Shown here in pieces: positions 14,047 through 14,976 of a DNA stretch of 14,976 bases. Under the pieces are notes generated by a model. It made no database searches, was not told where the DNA came from, and worked only from the letters and a program-made list of their open reading frames with translations. This DNA comes from Chloroflexota bacterium (GTDB taxonomy: Bacteria > Chloroflexota > Anaerolineae > Ardenticatenales > Ardenticatenaceae): positions 1 through 14,976 of the forward strand of contig DOUV01000773.1 in the NCBI GenBank assembly GCA_003520455.1, given 5' to 3'. Each line of letters opens with the position of its first letter. Positions within the stretch are counted from its first letter, which is position 1. A program made the translations under genes and the position numbers.

Positions 14047-14976
14047 GTGCGTGTCGTGATCGGAGAGTTCAAGCAGGAAAGCAACACGTTCGCCACCGTT
14101 CCAACCACCCTGCAACATTTCCGGGACTTTCACCTGTGGTACGGCGAGAGCATGACCGCCAATCTGAAGGACACCAACTCGGAGGTCGCCGGTTTCATCG
14201 ACGTCTGCGCTGAGATGGGCTACACCCTGCTGCCCACGCTGGCGGCCTTTGCCGTCTCCGGCGCCCCGGTCACCACCGAGACCTACGAGACGCTGCGCGA
14301 CGAGTTGCTCGCCCGCTTGTCCGCGGCGCGGCCCTTCGACGCGGTTCTCCTCGCCCTCCACGGAGCGATGGTCGCGGCGCACGAAGCTGACCCCGACGGC
14401 GCGACGCTCGAGGCGGTGCGCTCCCTGATCGGCCCGGACGTCCCGCTCGTCGTGACGATGGACCTGCACGCCAATCTCACCCGCCGCTGCGTCGAGCAGG
14501 CCGATGCCATCGTGGGCTTCAAGACCTGCCCGCACGTTGACCAGCGCGAGACCGGCCGGCGCGCGGCACGCATCCTTTCGCGCTGGTTGCGTGGCGAGGT
14601 GCGGCCGGCGAAGGCGTTCGTCAAGGTGCCGATGGTGACGCCCGCGTCCACGCAGATCCATTCCCAGGAGGGGCCGTTCAAGCGGTTGATGGATGCGACG
14701 GTTGCGATGGAGGCCGCGGGCGCCCTCTCGGCCAGCGTCTTCAGCGTGCAGCCCTGGCTGGATATCCCAGAGATGGGCTACGCGACCGTCGCCGTCACTG
14801 ACAACGATCCGGAATTGGCTGGCCATCTTGCCTGCCGCCTCGCCAATCAGGCCTGGGCTGAGCGCCACGTGCTCATGGACGTCGACCTCGTGCCCGTGGA
14901 CGAGGCCGTCCGACGGGCCCTGGCGCACCCAACGGGGCCGGTCGTCCTGAGCGATCTGGCCGACGGCACCGGCGCC
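14047..14976 (+). CDS. MlrC/M81-family metallopeptidase-like protein (partial, C-terminus off the right edge)
   Basis: An open frame from GTG at 14047 gives 310 residues up to the window edge; the family is usually about 490-510 residues, so roughly 60 percent is seen. Family motifs are FKQESNTF (8-15), LHGAMV (104-109), TMDLHAN (137-143, Asp139 and His141 as likely metal ligands) and KTCPHVD (159-165, His163). MlrC of microcystin degraders cleaves the linear tetrapeptide product; most homologues are uncharacterised amidohydrolases beside transporters and catabolic genes. GAGGAGGG lies a few bases before the GTG, and the previous gene ends 10 bases upstream. With the peptide-type importer and the M24-like gene, it points to an amide or peptide-like bond in the substrate. 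Confidence 0.92.
   Translation, partial: MRVVIGEFKQESNTFATVPTTLQHFRDFHLWYGESMTANLKDTNSEVAGFIDVCAEMGYTLLPTLAAFAVSGAPVTTETYETLRDELLARLSAARPFDAVLLALHGAMVAAHEADPDGATLEAVRSLIGPDVPLVVTMDLHANLTRRCVEQADAIVGFKTCPHVDQRETGRRAARILSRWLRGEVRPAKAFVKVPMVTPASTQIHSQEGPFKRLMDATVAMEAAGALSASVFSVQPWLDIPEMGYATVAVTDNDPELAGHLACRLANQAWAERHVLMDVDLVPVDEAVRRALAHPTGPVVLSDLADGTGA

Overview
The window looks like part of a catabolic island from a GC-rich bacterium, most likely a member of the Chloroflexota. The best taxonomic clue is the substrate-binding lipoprotein: after its lipidated cysteine it has a VEK-V repeat linker of a kind I associate with Chloroflexota binding proteins. The frequent GTG and TTG starts fit a GC-rich genome. 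The assignment is inference; there is no rRNA or marker gene here.

Left arm (1-2621, minus strand). Three genes read leftward: an IclR-family regulator (1839-2621), a GntR/FCD-family regulator (989-1717), and the first 293 codons of a creatinase/Xaa-Pro-dipeptidase-fold (M24) protein (879 to the left edge). In the visible part of the M24 protein, the first three active-site positions (His, Asp, Asp) appear to be replaced.

Control region (2622-3379). This 758-base divergent gap holds a consensus plus-strand promoter (TTGACA, 17 bases, TATACT), a minus-strand promoter facing it, and two abutting 14-bp palindromes between the two predicted start sites. It also holds a site matching the GntR/FCD consensus TNGTNNNACNA, a 7-bp-arm inverted repeat in the IclR leader, and a 40-base hairpin capped by a GUAA tetraloop. 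A second TNGTNNNACNA site lies just upstream of the GntR gene.

Right arm (3380-14976, plus strand). Ten closely spaced genes run in one direction: a glutamate-1-semialdehyde-aminomutase-like class III aminotransferase, a family 5 (Dpp/Opp-type) binding lipoprotein, a PhyH-family Fe(II)/2-oxoglutarate dioxygenase, DppB-like and DppC-like permeases, a galactonate-dehydratase-like enolase-superfamily enzyme, a UxuA-like mannonate dehydratase, a glucarate-dehydratase-like enzyme with its catalytic set intact, a type I 3-dehydroquinate-dehydratase-fold (Schiff-base lysine) enzyme, and a MlrC/M81-family protein cut by the right edge.

How they may work together (inference). A peptide-type ABC importer brings in a conjugated sugar-acid or amino-acid compound. 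The dioxygenase, the aminotransferase and the amidohydrolase-like proteins (M24-like, MlrC) modify or split it. Three sugar-acid dehydratases turn the carboxylated sugar part into 2-keto-3-deoxy acids, and the lysine-dependent barrel may act on those. No transporter ATPase, no KDG aldolase of the DapA or Eda families and no sugar kinase is visible. I recognise every family but not this combination as a described pathway. I saw no rRNA, tRNA, CRISPR array, insertion sequence or phage gene.
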